NCBI RefSeq assembly: GCF_009650995.1
Contig: NZ_WHVV01000003.1
Coordinates: 1 to 64,000, forward strand
Source: Sporosarcina cascadiensis
GTDB lineage: Bacteria; Bacillota; Bacilli; Bacillales_A; Planococcaceae
DNA: 64,000 nucleotides
Reading direction: 5' to 3'
The notes under the pieces: model-generated
Databases searched by the model: none
What the model was told of the DNA's origin: nothing
Seen by the model: the letters and a program-made list of their open reading frames with translations, nothing else
Program-made: the position numbers and the translations under genes
Shown: piece after piece, positions 40,364-50,632 of the stretch
Layout: every line of letters starts with the position of its first letter
Position numbering within the stretch: the first letter of the stretch is position 1

Positions 40364-43219
40364 ATGAAAATAAAAAAGATTGTCCTTTATGGGTTTGGCC
40401 GTCATGAGAATTTGGAAATTGATTTGCATTCAGGCATGAATTTGCTTTATGGACCGAATGAAGCCGGAAAGACAACGATCCAGCAGGCAGTCCTTCATAT
40501 ATTATTTGGTTTCCCGCAAAAGAATCAGCAGGAATTGCGCTATGAACCAAAAACAGGCGGCAAGTACGGCGGTTGTCTGTATATAGCAGACGAAGAATTT
40601 GGCAATTGGATGATTGAACGTGTGCGGGGGAAGTCTTCCGGTGACGTGTCGATTCGTTTTGAAGACGGACGTTCCGCTGGAGAAGAAGAGATGAAAATAT
40701 TGCTGCGCGGCTATGACCGTCAGGCATTTGAAGCGGTCTTTTCTTTTTCATTGTTTCAATTGCAAGGGCTGGAGAAAATGGATGAAGACGATCTGAGCCG
40801 GACACTTCTGGCATCCGGCACTACCGGACTGGATTCATTATGGAAAGTGGAAAAGAGAGTAGAGAAGGAAGCTTCCGATCTATTCAAGAAATCGGGCAGA
40901 GTGCCGCCGATGAATCAAAAAGTCACCGAAATTAAAGAACTCGAGCAGGCAATGTTAAAAGAACAGCAGAAACTTGCAGCCTATGAGCCGCTAACGGAAC
41001 GGCAGAGGGAACTGACGCAGCAGGTGAGAGCATTGCGGGAAGAAGAACAGCAATTGCACAGCCAGGCGGATGAACAGATGCTGGCCATGCAGATCGTGCC
41101 GCTGCAGCAGAAAGAACGACAGCTGACTGATCAGCTGTCTGCACTGCCGGATGTACATTTTCCTGCTGAAGGCATCCGCCGCTATGAAGAACTGGCCGGC
41201 AGACAAGCGGAGCTGGCAATAAGAAAACAGCGTTTATTAAAAGAACAGCAGCAACTCCAGACAGATCTGGTTGAATTGATGCCTGACAGCGAACGCCGGC
41301 TGCTCGAACGCTTGACTGCTCAAGAAGCTGAATGGCATCGAATGCGGACAGATACACTTTCAGCTGAACAGGAAATCAGACTGCTCGAGACGAAAAGACA
41401 GCAGCTGAAAAACCGGCTGGCATTGACTGATAACCAGCTGGAAGCAATGGAGGATCTGGATATTTCGATTCAGCGCGAACGAAAGCTGGAACCGTTAATC
41501 GAGCAGCAGAAAGATGCCGAACAGCAGCTGAAAGCTTTGAATCGCATGCTGGCGGAAGCGGAAAATGAGCGTGAGGATGCAGAGCAGCGAAAACAGCAGC
41601 TTGAGCGACAGGCGGTTACACAGCAAGAACTGGAGAAGCTAGAGAAGTGGCCTGAGACTAAACAGCGGCTGGCAGAGGCGAAAGCCATGCTGTCTGTCGC
41701 GGATCAACAATCAAATGGCCGTCTGGTCCCTCTGTTTTTACTCGTCATTGGTCTTATTATTGGCGCATATAGTATTTGGCAGCAGCAATGGCTCTTTGCA
41801 GCCGCGGGCGCTGTATGTTTAGCCGCAGGTGCATGGCTGTGGAAAAAACGGCCGGCTTCATTGGAAGAGCAGCAGGCATTTATACGGGATAATGAACCGC
41901 TGGCTGCTGAAATGGAAAGTTTGAGTGTGCGTTTTGAAGGACAGAAACGGGAACAGCAGCAAGTATTTACAGAGATTGAAAAAATGGAACGCAAATTGGG
42001 GAATCTCGTTTCAGAGATGGAACAGCTTCATGAGCGAAAGCAGCAAGCGGCCAGTGAGCTGAAGAAGGCTGTGCAGGATGATCGAATTGATCTGACGTTT
42101 ACTATTCAGGAGAGCTTCCGGATGCTGCGGGAATTGCAGGATGCTTCGGCAGAGCAGCAAACGTGGCGGCAGCGGCTGCAAGCAGGAAAACAGCAACTAC
42201 AGGAACGAATGAATGAGGTGGAGGCGCTGCTTGGACCTGTGCCGGAAAATGCGGTCTATGAACGGCTTCGGCAGGAATTGATGAATCAAAAAGAACTTCT
42301 CGGGAAATATCGGAGCCGTGAGCAGACATTGCAGAAACTCCAGAGCGATATTCAGGAGACAGATGCACTGCTGCAGACGATTGAAACAGAAATTCAAACA
42401 TTGTTCGATCTGGTTGAAGTTTCAGAAAAAGAGCAGTTTTATCGAGCGTTTCAAGACGATCAGCAGGCACAGTTGCTGAAAAGGCAGCTGGCAGAAATTT
42501 ATTCGCAGCTTACTCTGTATGGTGATAAACCCCTGACGGCCGACTGGACGCTGCCTGATCTTGAACGCAGCCGGGGGAATACTGCAGAGCGCCTGACAGC
42601 TCTTCGCAATGAAGTGACAGAACTAGTCGATGAACAGGTGAAGGTCGGCCATGAGCTTACACAGATGGGGAAAAGCGGCGCACTCAGTGAACTCCAGCAG
42701 TTATTCGAAGTGCGGAAAACTGAGCTTGCCGATCTGGCACAGCAATGGATGGTCCGGAAAGCCGCTGCCGAAGCAATCCGGCAGACAATGAGTGAGTGGA
42801 AAGAGCATCAGCTGCCGGCTGTCCTTGAAATGGCGAATGACTGGTTCAGCCGTCTGACAGCCAGTCGTTACCGTACACTCGGTTTGACGGCAGAAGGATA
42901 TTTTCAAGCTGTAACGCACAGCGGCCAATCTTTTCAGATCAATGAGCTGAGTCAGGCAACAAAGGAACAAGCGTATCTTTCATTGAGGCTGGCATTGGCT
43001 TCCGCACTTTCTGACCGCGCGCCATTTCCGATTATCATGGATGATCCGTTTGTTCACTTTGATAATGAAAGACTTTCGCGTATGATAGAAATTATTAAAG
43101 AATTAGAGCCGTCTCATCAATTTTTATATTTTACTTGCCGCTCAGATATAGAAGCAAAGTGGTTGAGTGACGTACATAAAGTCGAGATCGGTACAAAAGT
43201 TAAAGGAGAGATCGATTGA
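40364..43219 (+). CDS. yhaN: SMC/Rad50-like ATPase YhaN
   Basis: A 951-residue protein with ATPase ends: Walker [10 protein letters not shown] (residues 30-38) and Walker [12 protein letters not shown] near 895. Between lie two long coiled-coil arms rich in Gln, Glu and Arg. In the middle a two-helix hydrophobic hairpin (about 452-490) sits where Rad50 proteins have a zinc hook, so this SbcC-like protein is probably tied to the membrane. Length and layout match B. subtilis YhaN. The stop overlaps the yhaM start. Confidence 0.9.
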   Translation: MKIKKIVLYGFGRHENLEIDLHSGMNLLYGPNEAGKTTIQQAVLHILFGFPQKNQQELRYEPKTGGKYGGCLYIADEEFGNWMIERVRGKSSGDVSIRFEDGRSAGEEEMKILLRGYDRQAFEAVFSFSLFQLQGLEKMDEDDLSRTLLASGTTGLDSLWKVEKRVEKEASDLFKKSGRVPPMNQKVTEIKELEQAMLKEQQKLAAYEPLTERQRELTQQVRALREEEQQLHSQADEQMLAMQIVPLQQKERQLTDQLSALPDVHFPAEGIRRYEELAGRQAELAIRKQRLLKEQQQLQTDLVELMPDSERRLLERLTAQEAEWHRMRTDTLSAEQEIRLLETKRQQLKNRLALTDNQLEAMEDLDISIQRERKLEPLIEQQKDAEQQLKALNRMLAEAENEREDAEQRKQQLERQAVTQQELEKLEKWPETKQRLAEAKAMLSVADQQSNGRLVPLFLLVIGLIIGAYSIWQQQWLFAAAGAVCLAAGAWLWKKRPASLEEQQAFIRDNEPLAAEMESLSVRFEGQKREQQQVFTEIEKMERKLGNLVSEMEQLHERKQQAASELKKAVQDDRIDLTFTIQESFRMLRELQDASAEQQTWRQRLQAGKQQLQERMNEVEALLGPVPENAVYERLRQELMNQKELLGKYRSREQTLQKLQSDIQETDALLQTIETEIQTLFDLVEVSEKEQFYRAFQDDQQAQLLKRQLAEIYSQLTLYGDKPLTADWTLPDLERSRGNTAERLTALRNEVTELVDEQVKVGHELTQMGKSGALSELQQLFEVRKTELADLAQQWMVRKAAAEAIRQTMSEWKEHQLPAVLEMANDWFSRLTASRYRTLGLTAEGYFQAVTHSGQSFQINELSQATKEQAYLSLRLALASALSDRAPFPIIMDDPFVHFDNERLSRMIEIIKELEPSHQFLYFTCRSDIEAKWLSDVHKVEIGTKVKGEID

Positions 43220-44157
43220 TGAAAAAACTAATGGAACACCAAGCGGGAGAACCGGTGGATATGTATTTATTGATTAAGCAGGCGACGAAAGGCATCACGC
43301 AGCAGGGAAGTCCATTCATGACGTTGATTCTCCAGGATAAAAGCGGCGATCTCGAAGCGAAACTGTGGGATACAGGAGAAGAGCAGGCGCGTTTATACAA
43401 GGCCGCATCGATCGTAAAAGTTGGCGGCGAAGTTCATGAGTACCGCGGGAAAAATCAGCTGCGCATCAAAGCAATCCGCCCGGTGAAAGAAGAGGAAGGC
43501 GTAACGATCGCTGATTTGGTACCCTCTGCTGAAAAAAGCAAAGAAGTGCTGTTTGAAGAACTGATGCAATATTTCTTCGAGATGAAAAATCCGGATATCC
43601 AGCGAGTCACCCGTCATCTGTTGAAGAAGCACCAGGCAGATTTCATGCTGTACCCTGCTGCGACTAGAAATCATCATGATTATGTAACCGGTTTGCTGGA
43701 TCACGTTGTGTCGATGCTGAAGCTTGGGAAAGCAATAGCGGAGCTCTATCCGACGCTTAATAAAGATTTATTGTACGCGGGCATCATCCTGCATGATATC
43801 GGCAAAGTCGTGGAGCTTTCGGGGCCCGTCGGCACACAGTATACGATTGAAGGGAATCTTCTTGGACATATTACCATCATGGTAAATGAAATTGCCAAAG
43901 CGGCAGATGAACTGGAAATTGAGGGAGAAGAAATCATGCTGCTGCAACATATGGTCCTCTCTCATCACGGTAAAGAAGAGTGGGGCAGCCCGAAACGGCC
44001 GATGCTCAAGGAAGCAGAGATCCTGCATTATATTGATAATATCGATGCGAAAATGAATATGCTCAACCGCGTCATGTCCAAGACAGCACCCGGCGAGTTT
44101 TCAGAACGCGTTTTTCCGCTCGACAACCGTTCATTTTATAAACCGACATTCGAATAA
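43219..44157 (+). CDS. yhaM: 3'-5' exoribonuclease YhaM
   Basis: The 312-residue RNase has an N-terminal OB-fold (about 15-85, [18 protein letters not shown]) that binds RNA. A C-terminal HD domain (about 155-270) carries [12 protein letters not shown] and [13 protein letters not shown] as metal-binding residues. It degrades RNA from the 3' end in Gram-positive bacteria. The ATG overlaps the yhaN stop by one base and GGAGAG lies 8 nt upstream. The yhaONM operon joins DNA- and RNA-end nucleases. Confidence 0.95.
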   Translation: MKKLMEHQAGEPVDMYLLIKQATKGITQQGSPFMTLILQDKSGDLEAKLWDTGEEQARLYKAASIVKVGGEVHEYRGKNQLRIKAIRPVKEEEGVTIADLVPSAEKSKEVLFEELMQYFFEMKNPDIQRVTRHLLKKHQADFMLYPAATRNHHDYVTGLLDHVVSMLKLGKAIAELYPTLNKDLLYAGIILHDIGKVVELSGPVGTQYTIEGNLLGHITIMVNEIAKAADELEIEGEEIMLLQHMVLSHHGKEEWGSPKRPMLKEAEILHYIDNIDAKMNMLNRVMSKTAPGEFSERVFPLDNRSFYKPTFE

Positions 44158-44178
44158 GTATGTAAATCAAATAAAAAT

Positions 44179-44213
44179 CAGGCTGCTTGCAAGAGGGCAG
44201 CCTGCTTTTTTTA
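44179..44213 (+). terminator. Terminator after yhaM
   Basis: AGGCTGC and GCAGCCT pair around a 10-nt loop and are followed by a run of seven T. It closes the yhaONM operon and abuts the left edge of composite repeat copy 2. Confidence 0.85.
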
Positions 44214-44216
44214 GAA

Positions 44217-44964
44217 GATTTAGTTTGTATGCGTTCCGTCGCTCGACTGTGCAAAAGGTTTAAATGAAGTGTGAATTTGCGGTTTAAATCCGCTGTGGCG
44301 CTGGGGGATTGCCTTACGCTATGAGCCTACTGGCGAAGAGCATGCCAGCAGTCTCACAGCCACGGCCGACCCCGCAGTTGCGCCTTCGCTGGTGTTGTAG
44401 AAAGGACAATGTACTGATTTTTTTGCAGAGTATGAATTAGCTTGCCTTGTTCCGTTTCTCGACTTTGCAAATGCATTGATCACAAGAATCTAGGCCTTTG
44501 CAGAATGTTAAGTATTGCATGAAAAAACTTACCTAATGTAATAGCCCCAAATAGTGTGCTCATACTGCCTGCTTACATAATAAGTCTTGAAAAACCAGCC
44601 AGTGTACCGAAGTGGAAGGCAACCTAAGTGCGCCGCGTCCTGCGGCAACGGTTGCATGACTCACTTCGTGTGAGCCCGCGGCAAAACAACTCTGGGAGGA
44701 TCAGCCCGACAGGTGAGACAACTTGCGGGAGCGAAGCGAAAATAGCGTGTAGAAGAAACTCTGTATTGCCTTAACTTTTGCAAAGAGCGCAAAAATACGG
44801 CAAAGCGAACCCTTCGCTGTTCGCTTGGCTCACCGCGGGCCCGCAAGACACGCGTCCGCCTGGAACGCAGGGAAACGGTCTCTTCCCACTTACCCTATAC
44901 TCCGCAATTACAGCAAAATCTCAAACTGCTCATGAAATAGACTTTCAAGCACACGTTTTGGTGG
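44217..44964. repeat. Composite intergenic repeat, copy 2
   Basis: Shares its whole layout with 28268-28975: rod-like hairpin (44297-44384), the TATTGCATGAAAAAAC segment, GGAAGGCAACC, GGAGGATCAGCCCGACAGG and CGCGTCCGCCTGGAACGCAGG. The 62-nt module lies here at 44768-44829, downstream of the GGAGGATCAG landmark rather than upstream as in copy 1. No gene is credible. It is bounded by the yhaM terminator and the 21-bp array. Confidence 0.85.
44297..44384. other. 88-nt rod-like hairpin, copy 2
   Basis: The same length and frame of pairs as in copy 1. The inner stem is 44318-44334 with 44344-44360 and has three mismatches. At stem position 3 this copy has T-A where copy 1 has C-G. Confidence 0.7.
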
Positions 44965-44977
44965 AGAGGCTTCATTT

Positions 44978-45123
44978 GATCATGAAAAGCGTGCGGGCGC
45001 TCATACAATTCCACTGGTGACCATACATCATCGGTAACCGATCATTGACGTCTTTCAAGTGATCATAGCGGTGGAAAACTTGATCATAGTGTGACTCCCT
45101 GTGATCATAGATGCCGTTTCACG
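44978..45123. repeat. 21-bp array of GATCAT motifs
   Basis: GATCAT or a close variant occurs at 44978, 44999 (GCTCAT), 45019 (GACCAT), 45040, 45061, 45082 and 45103. All steps are 21 bp except one of 20. The bases between the motifs are not conserved. Spacing of two helical turns puts all motifs on one face of the DNA, as for a protein-binding array. It lies between repeat copy 2 and the prsA terminator. Confidence 0.7.
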
Positions 45124-45125
45124 CA

Positions 45126-45157
45126 ATAAAAAACTCCCTCGAAACAGCCGAGGGAGT
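45126..45157 (-). terminator. Terminator after prsA
   Basis: On the minus strand, ACTCCCTCG pairs with CGAGGGAGT (9 bp) around a 7-nt loop, then a run of T. It lies just past the prsA stop. Confidence 0.85.
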
Positions 45158-45168
45158 AATGATATCTA

Positions 45169-46104
45169 TTATTTACTTTCTTCTGCTTTTGCATCGTCTT
45201 CTTCTACTTCAACAGCAGGAGTTTCTTCTGGTTCTGCAGGCTGTTCCTTGAATAGATCAAGCGCTGATTTAAGATCTTCATCTTTAATCTTGACATCTGC
45301 ATCTTTCACTAATTTAGAAACTTTCGTCAACAGTTCATTCTCATCAGATTTTTCCATCAACAATTCGTGGCGAATTTCTTCTTTTTCTTCATCTGATGTT
45401 TTTGCATCTTCTTTTTTACGCTTTTCTTTCACTTCGATGATGTGGAAACCATGTTCTGATGCAACTGGCTCACTGATTGTACCCGGCTCTAAATTATAAG
45501 CTGCTTCCCAGAATTCAGGAACCATAGCGCCGTAACCGAACCAGTCCAGATCGCCGCCTTCTTCTTTAGATCCTGGATCTGTAGAGTATTCCTTCGCTAC
45601 TTTTGCAAAGTCTTCTCCCTTGTCCAGCTTTTCTTTTACTTCTTTAGCTGTTTCTTCATCTTCTACAAGAATGTGACGCGCGTTAATCTCTGACTGAGAT
45701 TCTTCAATACGCTTATTCAATTCTTCATCAGATACTTCTACGCCGTCAGTCAATGCTGCTTCTTGCAGCTTCTGCAGGCGAATCATTTTCTTGAAGCTGT
45801 CAGGAGTCTGGCCCTGCTGTGCCAAAAATGCTTCGAAGTTATCACCAAGCTGTTCTTTGTTTTTGTTGAATTCTTCGTCTACTTGCTTTTCGTCAACCTT
45901 ATACTTATCTTCAAGAACTTTTTCGAGAACAATCATCTGCAATGCTTGTTCGCCGACGGAGTCCTTCATTTCTTTGTAGAATTCTTCTTTTGTTACGTCA
46001 CCAGCTTTGGACGTCATGACTTTTTCGCTGTCTCCGCCACCAGAACAAGCGGATAAAGCTGCAACAGATGCTGCGAGTGTAAAGGCTAAAATTTTCTTTT
46101 TCAT
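45169..46104 (-). CDS. prsA: PrsA foldase lipoprotein
   Basis: A 311-residue secreted parvulin-type peptidyl-prolyl isomerase that folds exported proteins. The signal peptide ends in the lipobox LSAC (lipidated Cys20). The parvulin domain lies at about residues 140-235 (INARHILVEDEE, GGDLDWFGYGAMVPEFW, EHGFHIIEVKE). The C-terminus is a long acidic tail. The lipoprotein maturase gene lgt also lies in this window. The gene lies next to yhaM as in B. subtilis. Confidence 0.96.
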   Translation of the reverse strand: MKKKILAFTLAASVAALSACSGGGDSEKVMTSKAGDVTKEEFYKEMKDSVGEQALQMIVLEKVLEDKYKVDEKQVDEEFNKNKEQLGDNFEAFLAQQGQTPDSFKKMIRLQKLQEAALTDGVEVSDEELNKRIEESQSEINARHILVEDEETAKEVKEKLDKGEDFAKVAKEYSTDPGSKEEGGDLDWFGYGAMVPEFWEAAYNLEPGTISEPVASEHGFHIIEVKEKRKKEDAKTSDEEKEEIRHELLMEKSDENELLTKVSKLVKDADVKIKDEDLKSALDLFKEQPAEPEETPAVEVEEDDAKAEESK

Positions 46105-46248
46105 TAAATAACTCCCCTAATCTAAATATCATTTCAAGATATCACTATAGCATAAAACGTTTGAAAAACAAAAAGGTTCCTTCTTTTCATTCGCCCAACC
46201 GTCTTTTTCCTGCTTCGCATAAGATACAGTGTGAAAGGGGGTGCCTTC

Positions 46249-46350
46249 ATGAGCGGTTATAACCAAGGCGGAGCAGGTACATCCGGTTTTGCTTTAATTG
46301 TTGTATTGTTCATCTTGTTGATTATTGTCGGTGCAGCGTACTTGTATTAA
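46249..46350 (+). CDS. YjcZ-like small hydrophobic sporulation protein
   Basis: A 33-residue ORF, MSGYNQGGAGTSGFALIVVL, with a single helix and a C-terminal Tyr. It matches the short YjcZ family, which recurs in Bacilli and is often tied to sporulation. GAAAGGGGG lies 7 nt before the ATG. The family is defined by a Gly-rich head followed by FALIVVLFILLIIVGA, which is present here in full. It is short and easily overlooked. Confidence 0.85.
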   Translation: MSGYNQGGAGTSGFALIVVLFILLIIVGAAYLY

Positions 46351-46352
46351 AA

Positions 46353-46386
46353 AAAGCCCGTTCCCTATTAAATAGGGGCGGGGTTA
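46353..46386 (-). terminator. Terminator between the YjcZ-like and 61-residue genes
   Basis: GCCCG and CGGGG arms with inner CCCTAT/ATAGGG stem, followed on the minus strand by seven T. It mainly serves the minus-strand gene at 46397. Confidence 0.75.
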
Positions 46387-46396
46387 CATACTGGTT

Positions 46397-46582
46397 TTAT
46401 GCACTATAGAAAACTTCCACATATAAGGATAAAATGAGGATTGTGATGAGAATATTCACCGTCCGATAGATTTTCGGCTGCTTCTCCTCAGGTATCTCTT
46501 TGGATTGGCAAAGCGCAAATGTCATTTTATTAATTTGGTATAGATAAAACAGTGAAAAAAGAATGGTAATCGTAATAACCAT
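46397..46582 (-). CDS. Small two-helix membrane protein
   Basis: A 61-residue protein with two hydrophobic segments (about 1-20, VITITILFSLFYLYQI, and 41-58) and a charged linker with KEIPEEKQPKIYR. GAGGAGG lies 7 nt before the ATG. No family is recognised. It sits between prsA and hpr on the minus strand, where B. subtilis has small yha genes, but no match to a specific one can be claimed. Confidence 0.6.
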   Translation of the reverse strand: MVITITILFSLFYLYQINKMTFALCQSKEIPEEKQPKIYRTVNILITILILSLYVEVFYSA

Positions 46583-46666
46583 TGTTGACCTCCTCGGTAT
46601 GCTTTATGTGACTGTACCCATCATAGCAGAATCTCTGCCTAAAAGAAAAAAACAGAATTGCTGATG

Positions 46667-47230
46667 TTAAGATTCTATTTTTGTCTTTTGAAGATAATCA
46701 TTTGAATCTTCGTAAGTTTTCTCGATATTCTGAAAACCTTTTTCGAAAATATCCATGAAGTCATCTCCGTAAATATTGCGCAGTACGGACATCACTTCCA
46801 GAAACTCTGGGAATTTACCGTAAATGTCTCTGATAGGCAAAGAACCTTTAAGAATGCTGTAATCTTCATTGTGATAATTTGCGTTCATTTCAATCAGCAA
46901 GTTTTTCCCTTCCTCGGTTACAGTCACATATGTATTGCGGCGGTCATCATTTTTCTTTGAAAAATATAAAAGCTCCCGCTGTTCAAGTTTCTTCGAAAAA
47001 TTGAAGGCAGTAGAAACATGCATGACACCGAATTTGGCGATATCCGAAATCGTGGCGCCTTCCATGTGGTAAGCAATCCATAAAATGTGATGCTCATTAA
47101 TATTCAAGTCATAAGGTTTGATCCATTGCTGCCAATCTTTTTCAACGGCTTTCCATAATGCCTTAGACATTTGGGCGACGCGCTGGTTGAAGATCATGGC
47201 GTCTTTGCGTGAAATATTCTGCTCTGCCAT
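46667..47230 (-). CDS. hpr: HTH-type regulator Hpr (ScoC), MarR family
   Basis: The 187-residue protein matches ScoC/Hpr, a transition-state regulator that represses protease and sporulation genes. [21 protein letters not shown] and [19 protein letters not shown] hold the winged helix, with NDDRRNTYV as the wing. It is typical of spore formers of the Bacillales. Neighbours prsA, yhaH and hit are the same as in B. subtilis. Confidence 0.93.
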   Translation of the reverse strand: MAEQNISRKDAMIFNQRVAQMSKALWKAVEKDWQQWIKPYDLNINEHHILWIAYHMEGATISDIAKFGVMHVSTAFNFSKKLEQRELLYFSKKNDDRRNTYVTVTEEGKNLLIEMNANYHNEDYSILKGSLPIRDIYGKFPEFLEVMSVLRNIYGDDFMDIFEKGFQNIEKTYEDSNDYLQKTKIES

Positions 47231-47436
47231 CAGGGCACCTGCTTTCTTTCAGTTATTTTTATTTATTATACCAAAAAAGCAACAAATAAAAAAGACGGAA
47301 TAATAAAATAACTGATACTGGGTGCAAGTGCCTGCAGAACGGTGCCGAACGATCCAGCTGAATTCTGCAGCCTCTCCTTACACATGGATGATCAGTCAGG
47401 TGCTTGAACTGATATACAGAGGGGGATGAAGCAGAC

Positions 47437-47793
47437 CTATCGACTGCCTATCGACTTTTCTAAATCGTCCAGGGCATTTTGAATAGCCGAAATTTCTTTT
47501 TCTAATCTTTTTTTATTATGTTCTGTTGAACGCTTCCAGTCCGCTACGGAGTCTTTCATTCCTTCGACAGTCTCGGGTACAAGTTCTTTTGCTTCTTTAG
47601 ATAGGTTGGTTACAGAATCTTTAAGGTCGTCGACTTTCCCTTTCACATCTTTCAGCTTATCTTTCAGATCCAATGAAGCGGTTTTTACGCTGGATCGCAG
47701 CTCGCTGCCAGGCTGTGGCGTGGAGTATAGTACGGTGATAGCGGAAGTAACGGCGCCAGCCGCCAGTCCAATAAAGAATGTAGACGCTTTCAT
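47437..47793 (-). CDS. yhaH: YhaH/YtxH-like small protein
   Basis: A 118-residue protein with an N-terminal hydrophobic helix (KASTFFIGLAAGAVTSAITVLYSTP) and a long Lys/Asp/Glu-rich coiled coil after GSELRSSVK. This is the YtxH/YhaH type found in Bacilli and linked to general stress. Two direct repeats CACGTGAA (47837 and 47865) and an inner dyad lie in its upstream region. AGGAGTG precedes the ATG. It stands alone between hit and hpr. Confidence 0.8.
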   Translation of the reverse strand: MKASTFFIGLAAGAVTSAITVLYSTPQPGSELRSSVKTASLDLKDKLKDVKGKVDDLKDSVTNLSKEAKELVPETVEGMKDSVADWKRSTEHNKKRLEKEISAIQNALDDLEKSIGSR

Positions 47794-47972
47794 GTTGAAA
47801 ACACTCCTTTTAATTTAGTAGTTTATTTTATTAAAGCACGTGAACCTAAGCTCAGGCAAGAGAACACGTGAAATTATTATATAGACAAAAGCTTTCTAAA
47901 TATCTATCGGTAAGGAGTTGGAATCCCTTTTTCCGGCGTTTCTATCAAACCCATTATAGTAACTGAACTATC

Positions 47973-48398
47973 TTATGCTTCCAAACGCTGTTTAATATTC
48001 GCAGCCAGTTCGGTAAGTACGTCTGTCGGGAATTGCTCTACTTTTGGCTGGAACTCTAACTGGAAGCCGTCTGTATTGTCATATCTTGGGATCAGGTGCA
48101 TGTGGAAATGATAGACGGACTGTCCAGCGAAGGAGCCGTTGTTCTGCAGCAGGTTCATTCCGGCTGGCTGAAATTCTTCTTTCAACGCTGCAGCGATCCT
48201 TGGGGCTGCTTTAAATAAGTTCGCAGCTTCATCTTCTGTCATTTCATACAGGTTTTCACGGTGTGTTTTAGGTATGAGAAGGACGTGCCCCTTCGTAACA
48301 GGCATAATATCCATAAAAGCGATGACATGCTCGTCTTCGTACACTTTTTCTCCAGGGATCGAGCCTTCAACAATATTGCAGAAAATACATGATGTCAT
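47973..48398 (-). CDS. hit: Histidine triad nucleotide-binding protein (HIT)
   Basis: A 141-residue HIT-fold nucleotide hydrolase: CIFCNIVEGSIPGEK near the start and HFHMHLIPRY holding the His triad. It acts on adenosine phosphoramidates or dinucleotides. GGAAGTG lies before ATG 48398, so a longer reading to 48416 is not needed. The divergent gene is ecsA, as in B. subtilis. Confidence 0.94.
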   Translation of the reverse strand: MTSCIFCNIVEGSIPGEKVYEDEHVIAFMDIMPVTKGHVLLIPKTHRENLYEMTEDEAANLFKAAPRIAAALKEEFQPAGMNLLQNNGSFAGQSVYHFHMHLIPRYDNTDGFQLEFQPKVEQFPTDVLTELAANIKQRLEA

Positions 48399-48518
48399 TT
48401 CTACACTTCCTTTCATGTTTGGATGTATTGTAGCATATTTTCAAATAGTTCACTAAGGCAGACTAAGCAATTTTATAAATTCTTTGGTAAAATGAAAAAG
48501 TGGATTGGAGGAAATACA

Positions 48519-49265
48519 ATGGCGATTTTAGAATTAGAACATGTAACAGGCGGTTATACGCGCAAGCCTGTTCTGCACGATCTTTCCTTTCAGATTGAAG
48601 AAGGCGAACTGGTCGGTTTAATTGGACTGAACGGCGCGGGTAAAAGTACTACAATCAAACATATTATCGGGCTTATGAATCCTCTCGAAGGTCAAATAAA
48701 AATCGATGGCGCCACGTTCAGCGACAAAGCGCATTATCGGCAGTCATTCAGCTATATTCCTGAAACTCCGGTGCTTTACGAAGAATTGACGCTACTCGAG
48801 CATTTGGAAATGACGGCGATGGCTTACGGATTGGACAAGCAGCAATTCGAGGCACGTACAGAACAGCTGCTGAAAGAATTCCGGATGGAAAAGCGGCTGA
48901 AGTGGTTTCCAGCTCATTTCTCGAAAGGGATGCGTCAGAAGGTCATGATCATGTGCGCCTTTCTAGTGGAACCAAAACTGTATATAATTGATGAACCATT
49001 TGTCGGTTTGGACCCGCTTGCGATCCGTGCATTGCTGGATCAGATCATCGAGCGGAAGAATGCAGGTGCTTCCATCCTGATGTCTACACATGTCCTCGCG
49101 ACAGCTGAAAGATACTGTGACCGTATTATCCTGCTGCATGAAGGCCGTGTGCGTGCAAACGGAACGATGGATGATTTGCGCAAGGCATTCGGACGCCCGG
49201 ATGCCACGCTGGATGATTTATATATTGCGATGACCGAGGAAACTGAAAATGAACAATATGTATGA
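48519..49265 (+). CDS. ecsA: ABC transporter ATP-binding protein EcsA
   Basis: A 248-residue ATPase: Walker A GLNGAGKST, signature FSKGMRQK, Walker B LYIIDEPFVGLDP. The Ecs system affects secretion, sporulation and competence in Bacillus, through the membrane protease RasP. ATG 48519 has GGAGG 7 nt before it. It overlaps ecsB by 17 nt. Confidence 0.93.
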   Translation: MAILELEHVTGGYTRKPVLHDLSFQIEEGELVGLIGLNGAGKSTTIKHIIGLMNPLEGQIKIDGATFSDKAHYRQSFSYIPETPVLYEELTLLEHLEMTAMAYGLDKQQFEARTEQLLKEFRMEKRLKWFPAHFSKGMRQKVMIMCAFLVEPKLYIIDEPFVGLDPLAIRALLDQIIERKNAGASILMSTHVLATAERYCDRIILLHEGRVRANGTMDDLRKAFGRPDATLDDLYIAMTEETENEQYV

Positions 49266-50457
49266 TATTTGGGGCAAACGCTTCTTTCATTACATCAATG
49301 AACTGCAGAAGTATATGCGCTATGTATTCACGGGACATCTGGCCATAGTCTTCATGTTCGCAATCGGGGCAGGGGGGTATGCATACAGTGAATGGCTGAA
49401 AGAAGTGCCGGTCAATTTTCCGTCTGCTCTGATCGTGTCGGGTATCATTGCGTTATTACTAATGAAATCAGCGCCGACGACGCTGCTTGAGCCTGCTGAT
49501 ATTGTCTACTTTCTGCCTTTGGAAGACAAGCTGCCTGGTTATATGAAGCGGGCGGTTACGTGGTCGACTTTTGCACAGCTTCCGCTTCCATTGGCTGCAG
49601 CTATCGTGTCCCTGCCTTTATTGAAGGCAACAGAAATAGGAACGGGCACTGTTTATATACTGCTAATCCTGTTGATCATCGGAATGAAAGGATTATTTGT
49701 CGGCGCAGAATACAGTGTGAGAATTGCGGAGCATAAATTTGTCTGGCCTGACCGGATCATTCGCTTATTGCTGGCATTTGTGACAGTTTACTTCACGCTA
49801 GTGTGGAGTCCGATTGCATTTTTCATTGGTTTACTGGCTGCTATACTTTATATGAAGTGGTGGGAAAAACAGGCGAGTCAAAAACCATTCCCGTATGAGC
49901 AATTCATTGAGTTGGAACAAAACCGTATGATGCGTTTCTATCGGTTTGCTAACTATTTTACGGAAGTGCCGCATCTGGTCGGTTCTGTCAGCAAACGCAA
50001 CTGGCTGAAGTTTGCGATGAAAAAAGCTGCGTTCAATAGAGGGGATGTACAAACTTATTTAGTAGGACGTACATTCATACGGACAGATGACACATTTTGG
50101 CTGTGGGTGAGATTGACAGCATTATCTGCTCTTGGGGCATTCTTGATTCCTTTGCCGATCGTGTCATTCATATTCGTCGGAGCACTGGCATTCGCAACGG
50201 CTGTTCAACTAATTTTGGCGCTGGAAGGCAAAGTGGAATTCACAATGGATCAGTTATTCCCTAAAGAAACAGGGGCATCTCAAGTGAAAGCTGTCCGTTC
50301 GCTCGTCAGAAAACTTATTACATTACAGGCAGTTATCTTGCTGGCGGCCGCACTGCCGCAGTACGGATTTAGTCTGAACCCTGTGCTGATTGCAGCGGTT
50401 GCATTGATCGTAGGGGAAGCGACGATTCGTTTGACGAAAGAGCAGGAAACCCCGTGA
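49249..50457 (+). CDS. ecsB: ABC transporter permease EcsB
   Basis: A 402-residue membrane protein with about eight hydrophobic segments: HLAIVFMFAIGAGGYAY, ALIVSGIIALLLM, and later two long helix pairs. It matches the EcsB family, the membrane part of the Ecs ABC transporter. The start ATG 49249 lies inside the end of ecsA, so translation is coupled. B. subtilis ecsC is not seen downstream. Confidence 0.9.
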   Translation: MNNMYDIWGKRFFHYINELQKYMRYVFTGHLAIVFMFAIGAGGYAYSEWLKEVPVNFPSALIVSGIIALLLMKSAPTTLLEPADIVYFLPLEDKLPGYMKRAVTWSTFAQLPLPLAAAIVSLPLLKATEIGTGTVYILLILLIIGMKGLFVGAEYSVRIAEHKFVWPDRIIRLLLAFVTVYFTLVWSPIAFFIGLLAAILYMKWWEKQASQKPFPYEQFIELEQNRMMRFYRFANYFTEVPHLVGSVSKRNWLKFAMKKAAFNRGDVQTYLVGRTFIRTDDTFWLWVRLTALSALGAFLIPLPIVSFIFVGALAFATAVQLILALEGKVEFTMDQLFPKETGASQVKAVRSLVRKLITLQAVILLAAALPQYGFSLNPVLIAAVALIVGEATIRLTKEQETP

Positions 50458-50575
50458 CACTTCAACTGTGGTGGATTACAATAGACAGAACTGAATTATC
50501 TGAATATATATACCTATCACCCGGCTTACTGATTAAATAGAAATCATCCAAAAGTTCGAATATTTAGTATTGTGG

Positions 50576-50605
50576 TTGCATTCCGGGTTTCTTTGCATAT
50601 ATAAT
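50576..50605 (+). promoter_or_regulatory. Promoter of the IDEAL-domain gene
   Basis: TTGCAT (50576-50581) and TATAAT (50600-50605) are separated by 18 nt, and lie 28 nt before the start codon. The rest of the 170-bp gap after ecsB shows nothing else. Confidence 0.6.
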
Positions 50606-50632
50606 TACTAAAAGGTAACAGGGGTGAGAGAG

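Noticed and set aside
44990..45123. Small genes or a terminator in the GATCAT region
   Set aside because: No start codon with a ribosome binding site and no stem; the regular spacing is better explained as a motif array.
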